From positions 186,001-250,000 of the forward strand of contig VZTI01004543.1 in the NCBI GenBank assembly GCA_013397865.1: a stretch of 64,000 nucleotides of DNA, in the 5' to 3' direction. The position numbers were made by a program, and so were the translations under genes. Position 1 is the first letter of the stretch. Each line of letters begins with the position of its first letter. This DNA is from Struthidea cinerea (Eukaryota > Chordata > Aves > Passeriformes > Corcoracidae). The notes below the pieces were generated by a model. The model made no database searches and was not told the DNA's origin. It saw nothing but the letters and a program-made list of their open reading frames with translations. This document shows positions 59,001-64,000 of this stretch, piece by piece.

Positions 59001-60499
59001 AAGCAAATCAATTTAACAGGGCTGGAAAAAACCTGCCTCTCCAGGAATATTCTTCTGCTCTCAGAAGGAGCACCGGAATAGCCGTATTAGAAAACAACAA
59101 GCAAGCTGTTCTGATGGAGAGGGATTTTTTAAAGGATATGGTGCAAAGCAGGGTTGGGAGCCTCCACAGCAAGCCAGGTTGTTGGGAATTTGCTTTGTTG
59201 CTCTGTTTCCTCTGCACTCATAAATAATGTAATTAATAATCATATAACTACATCAATAATCCAGCTTTTTTTGTAGCCATGCTTACTGCTATTCCCATGC
59301 TGCTGCCTGAGCAGGGATGCGGTGACTGTACAAAGTCCATAGGAAAGCTGAGATAGGGACGATGGCACCTGGCAGCATTTAGCACTCCATAAATGAGAAA
59401 AGCAAAGGAAGGCAGCCAGATTTCCCACGAGGAAGGAGTTTATGACTGTTGCCAGAGCATTTCTGCTTCCCGCACTGGGAATGTCATGGTTTTGGAAGAA
59501 TTAAGTTCTCTGGGAAGAGCTGATGAGAAAACTCCCTTCTTCCTCTGCAGCAGGTAAAATCTCCTGGTCCTCAGTGCCTGCCTCAGGGCACAGAGCAAAT
59601 TCCCTGGGTTTCCTTTGTCCCTGGAACATCTCATTTTTATTTCTTTTTAATACATAGAGATTCTGCTGCACGAAGCTGGCTCTGGTTTCTCCTCCATCTT
59701 TTGGGTGGTCCCTGAACCCAGATTTAAGGAGCAGAGCAGGTGCCCCTGGCCACCACATCCCAGTCAGCCTATGCAGTGGTTTGTGCTCTCAGATCACAGA
59801 ATGTTCCCTCACCTCCACTTAATCCCTTTTTCCTCTCTTTTTCCTTCTGCACAAATGACCCCCCTAGCAGGAAACAGCATCCTCTGCTGTCCTGGGCCAC
59901 GGAGATGGATTTCTCAAGGAGCGGACTCTGGACTGCTCAGAATGAGGGTGATTTAGCAATCAGGTGTTTCTCCCTGTCCCAGGCTGGGGGATGTTTCTCC
60001 CTATCACAGCCAAAGATCCACGAGTGGGATTGGATTCGTAGCACATCAGATAATTAGTTTATAAAAAGGGAATTATATGGCAAGTTAACAAGCGTGGCTG
60101 GGTTTTGTTCTCACCTCCCTGCAAGATGAAAGCTGGGACTCCCTGTGAGAATTAATTTCCCCATGGGATCTCCATCTCAGGAACATGATGTCCCGAAAGC
60201 AGCCCCAGAAATGTGTGTGGGTCTGGAAGCTGGGATCCAGGCAGCAGCCCCCCATTTCCAAGGGCAGACCCCTTGCTCCCAACCCATATTTTTCCTAATA
60301 TTTGAGCAAATTTTCTCGTAATTTAACTTTCCTAATTAGTTTTCTTCTAAAATCTGTAAATAATGCAACTCTTTTTTTTATGGTTAGAGAGGGGGGAAAA
60401 AACCCTTTTCATCACTCTTTAACAGAAAGCCACAGTCATCCATGGTCTGGAGCAAGAGGAGGCACAAACGGACTGATTTATTTCATTCTTCCTGATGTT

Positions 60500-60640
60500 T
60501 ATTTTAAATTAATCCTGTTGGGACAGATGTTGGGCCAGAATTCTTGCTGGAGTCACTTCTGTTCTTTGATCTAATTAACAATGGCTCGTGTTTTATAATA
60601 ACTCATTTTTCTAATAATTAATTTTTCATGAGGGATGGGA
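60500..60640. promoter_or_regulatory. Candidate conserved non-coding element
   Basis: TCTTTGATCTAATTAACAAT (TCF/LEF-like CTTTGAT beside homeodomain TAATTA and a SOX-like AACAATGG) is followed by CTAATAATTAATTTTTC. The dense motif overlap in unique sequence is suggestive only. Confidence 0.22.
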
Positions 60641-61187
60641 TTCGCTTACTCTTTGCCTTTCCCTAGATCCTGAGTTTCCTCCCTCGTTTTTCTTCCCTTC
60701 AATGCTCATTTTCTAAACCACCTTGATGCTGATACATTTCAGGCTTGAAAACACTGGAAATAACTTTCCAAATACACTGCATTTAGAGAAAATTTCAGAT
60801 TAATTGTACATGTTTATTCATTAAAAAAGCCAGTGGGATCCTGCTGTGCACACACAGGGAATTTAACATGGAAAAACAAATGGAGTGTGTGTATCAGTAA
60901 TAATAAAATAGGAATGATGCTGCCATGATTCATTGACCCAGGATTTCCGACTGGAATTTACAGTGGGCTTGATGATAAACCCTCAGACTTTCTTTGGGAA
61001 GTGCCTCTGGAATACTCAGGAAAATGCTTTTAGGGATTATACAGCAATTTAAATAACATGGTGCCTAGGATGGCCTGAAGGCACAAAACTTCCCATTCCT
61101 ATAAAATCCAGGTTACGAGTGGAAAACCATATCAAGAAGAATAAGAAAAAGATCAGAATATTGAGAAGTTTTCCCCAGTAGCACAAC

Positions 61188-61252
61188 TGAAGATTGCACC
61201 TGATGGTCTTGGAGGTCTTTTGCAAACTAAATGCTTCTGGGATACTGTGAGT
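61188..61252 (+). repeat. CR1 LINE 3' end, short
   Basis: Sense CR1 terminus: CTGATGGTCTTGGAGGTCTT, then TTGCAAACTAAATGCTTCTG and GGATACTGTGAG. Confidence 0.8.
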
Positions 61253-64000
61253 CAGCCAGCCTGGACTCCACACAGATGGCACCGTTCCTCCGACGTCTGA
61301 CTGTCCCCTCCAGGATAAATTTGTCCATCTTTCCAGCCAGATACCCTCTCGTTCAGCTTATCCCCAAAACTTCCCAGCACCCATCCACCACCAGTCTCCA
61401 ATATTCCCGTCAAATTTTCCTGGGGCAAAGCGTGTCCTTCACAGGCCATTATCACTCCTGGCACACGGAGCGATGTTACAAACCTAAACAGGGCTCAGTC
61501 AAATGGGTCCTTATCAGTCCCTTTCCGGGTTTTTTTGCCTTGGTGTCAGGGGTGAGATACTGCAGGTTTTGGAGGTGTTGGAGCAGATTCAGTCCTCGTC
61601 CTGCTGCCCGTGAAACCACAAGAACTTTAATTGCCTACAAATTCCAGCAGGAACTTCACACACACAGAGTCACGACTTCATTACAGCCCCGCAGGAGCCG
61701 CCTGGGAGCCTCGGGAAACTCCGTGTAAAGAGCAGCGGATAGACCTGGAATGAGTTAAGAGACTTGGAGACTCTCCTGCGACACAGGTTTGGGAGCTGTG
61801 TTGGATTTAATGTGTGTTCGTACTGAGCGCTGGTGGTAAAACCCCGGCTGGCTGCGACTCCAGCAGTGTGTGCATCCAGCAGCCCTGTGCTCGGAGGGAT
61901 CAGAGGGATCAGAGATGGGTCAGCGGGAAGATAAAGGGTGCAACAAGGGAGTTGTGGTTGTTACTGACTTAAAATTGGATGCGCTCAGCCTGGCAATGGG
62001 CTTTGCATGTCAACCTGATTTTTGAGGGATGGAAGATCTGGGAGCAGGAGAGTAACTGGGAGAGCTCTGCCTGAGCCGCAGCCCCCGAGCGCTGTCCCCG
62101 TTGCACTGGCGCCTGCGGTATTCCTGACCTCGCTCCGACCTCCGGCCCAGCTGGAGCGTGTGGAGTGTGTGACAGCTCTGCGCTGCTCCGGGAGCGTGTA
62201 GCCCGGGGGGATGTGTATCCATGCAGTGTCTGCCAGCCCTGCTGGCTGCCTGCCCCGCAGCCTCCGCTCCCGGCCCGCTGTCTGTGCCATCCCCGGGGCC
62301 CGGGATGCGCTCCGGCTCGCTCCCTGCGTCCTCACCCCAGATCCAAGGGGGAAGAGCTGTCATGGCCTCTGCTGAGCGAGCGGTGCCTGGTGGTTCTCCT
62401 GGTTAAGGAGCTGAACCTCCCGGGATGGCTTCATTCAGAAGTGATTCCACAGTCGTGCCCAGCAGAGCAGAGAGAGCGGAACGGAGCTCAGAGTTAAGGC
62501 ACTGAGCTTAGAGCAAAAGCTTTGCAAGTCCAGCCAACTGCACATCAATGAATTTATAACCAGATCCTTCAGCACAAAGTTTTCCTTGAAAACAGTGATT
62601 TTTGTGTTTGACCATCTCCTCGGAATTACTTAGCGTATTCATCCAGAGTGTTTGACTTTGTTTAAAAAGGCTTTTTTCCCCAGAGATAAGAAACTCCGCC
62701 TCAGTAGTGAGCTGATTGTGGAGCGGCTTCTGTGCTTATCCCCTTGGATAAGAGGCTTTATTATACCAAATTACGGGATAATCTCTGGACACGCAGCCAC
62801 AGCATCGGATCTCTCCTCCTTTGCTTGTTTTACTTTTTGATCCAGAGCTGCTCAAACCAATTCAGGGGGTCTCCTCTGATTGGAATCACTGTCCTGTTTC
62901 TTGTTTGGGAAGCTGGCATCGGCCCAAACTGATGTTTTTTTCAAGAAACCTTCTTTCTCTTGCTCAGCTTCTCCAGAGGCCTTACCCGTTTGTCCTTTTT
63001 GCAGTTCTTCAGACCAAAATAAATATCTGATCTCACCCGAAAGGCCAGCAGAGCCTTGGCAGGGCATTTGTGATGACATCAGTGTCCAGACTCACTCTGA
63101 GCTGGAAGGACAGGAAGCGTCCCTCAGTCTTTCTCTCCATCCCCTCTGGGAACTGGCCTTTTCCTTGTCACACTGATACATATTCCTGATTTCTGACAGC
63201 CAAGGTGAGTTCTGCAGCCTTCCTTAAACCTGTGTGTGCATAAATGCTGCTGGGAGACTGGCTCAGTGTAATGCAGTTGATATTATAATGTAGTATTTTA
63301 ATAATAATGTTTTAATGTTTTTCTGCTCATGTGAGTAAACTATGAGGAAAAGGCCCAGAGATTTACTGCTCCACTTACCCAGGGTGGAGGCTGTGATGTT
63401 CTTAAGGTGAATATTGGGGTTTGGAGGCACCTTGAAGAGGGCTGGGAGTTACAAAAATCTTTTTATATCTGTAAGTGGGAATTTTAGGGATCTGGTAGTA
63501 GATCACACTGAGGCCTGGCAGAGCATTTCCCTGGGAAGGACTGTGTGGGTTTCCCTTCTCCCGCAGAAGAGAGAATCAAACCCTTCCATCACTGCGGTGT
63601 GTTGTATAAACTCGTAGGCAAACCACAGCAGCCTGAAGTTTGGTTTCCTCCGTGACATTTTATTTGCTAAATGTGCTTTTTCTGAAGGGATGGATCTGTC
63701 TGGGAAATACATTCCCATAATTTTGCACATTCTGAACGTGAGGCGGCTTTTAACTGCTTTGGAAATCAAATTACTGCTCACTCTGGGTGTTAATTAGGCA
63801 TATTGAGTGTAACCACAATTAACTTTCCTTGGTGACACAGGGTTTAGCCCTGCAAACCAGCCCCTGAATCCTGTATTTGCTTGGCTGTGCTGTTCCTATA
63901 GAGACTCTGCATCCTACCCCATACCTGTGCTCTTCAGACCCGTCCTTAAATCCAAGTTTCCTTTGGAAAATAGCCCCACTGACCTCGTGGGCAGTTTCCT
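61253..64000. other. Intergenic sequence at the right end
   Basis: No gene is recognised. Bases about 62,050-62,340 are GC- and CpG-richer than their surroundings (weak island). Bases 62,684-62,780 hold a cluster of GATA motifs. The rest is plain AT-rich sequence running off the window. Confidence 0.45.
62684..62780. promoter_or_regulatory. GATA-motif cluster, candidate enhancer
   Basis: AGATAAG at 62,684-62,690, CTTATC at 62,735-62,740 (reverse strand), GATAAG at 62,747-62,752 and GGATAAT near 62,776 fall within about 100 bases, with a RUNX-like TTGTGG at 62,716-62,721. GATA sites together with RUNX sites are typical of blood-lineage enhancers. Function is inferred only from motifs. Confidence 0.3.

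Larger units (their letters stand above)
55036..61187. other. Intergenic sequence downstream of BAHD1, no gene recognised
   Basis: I searched both strands for CHST14, the next gene in human (a single long coding exon), and for any spliced gene. No sulfotransferase-like frame is present, and the longest frames have no domain character. Non-repetitive AT-rich blocks at about 58,790-59,000 and 60,500-60,640 are candidate conserved non-coding elements. No CR1 occurs until 61,188. Confidence 0.5.

Overview
The window is a piece of a bird nuclear chromosome, most likely from a songbird. It has intron-split vertebrate genes, about nineteen CR1 LINE 3' fragments (the dominant avian retroposon), no Alu or L1-like repeats, and one complete solo LTR whose sequence I recognise as a passerine ERVL-type LTR. 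The order IVD then BAHD1, both on the + strand, matches human 15q15.1 and, from memory, chicken chromosome 5.

Layout. 1-1501: the last three coding exons of IVD (isovaleryl-CoA dehydrogenase, leucine breakdown in mitochondria), followed by its 3' UTR to about 1900. 1.9-18.8 kb: intergenic DNA with a 1,093 bp solo LTR flanked by a perfect 5 bp target duplication, several CR1 pieces, and two possible exons of an unrecognised small gene (16,530-16,658 and 17,283-17,348). 18.8-20.1 kb: a strong CpG island broken by a 628 bp run of N. This is the likely BAHD1 promoter and non-coding first exon. 20.1-39.5 kb: the long first intron of BAHD1. 39,485-52,071: six BAHD1 coding exons that join in frame to 835 residues. 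52,072 to about 55,035: the BAHD1 3' UTR. 55-64 kb: intergenic DNA with no recognisable gene, a few AT-rich candidate regulatory blocks and a GATA-motif cluster.

The two genes are unrelated in function. IVD is a mitochondrial flavoenzyme. BAHD1 is a nuclear heterochromatin scaffold that reads H3K27me3 through its C-terminal BAH domain. I saw no tRNA, rRNA, CRISPR or prokaryotic feature. Nearly all other open frames in the window are chance frames in repeats, introns or UTR.

The observations most worth a second look are the possible two-exon novel gene, the CR1 copy that appears to supply the branch point of the last BAHD1 exon, the solo LTR with its internal array, a possible poly(A)-tailed retrocopy in intron 1, the 69 bp minisatellite beside exon 4, and the GATA cluster near the right end.
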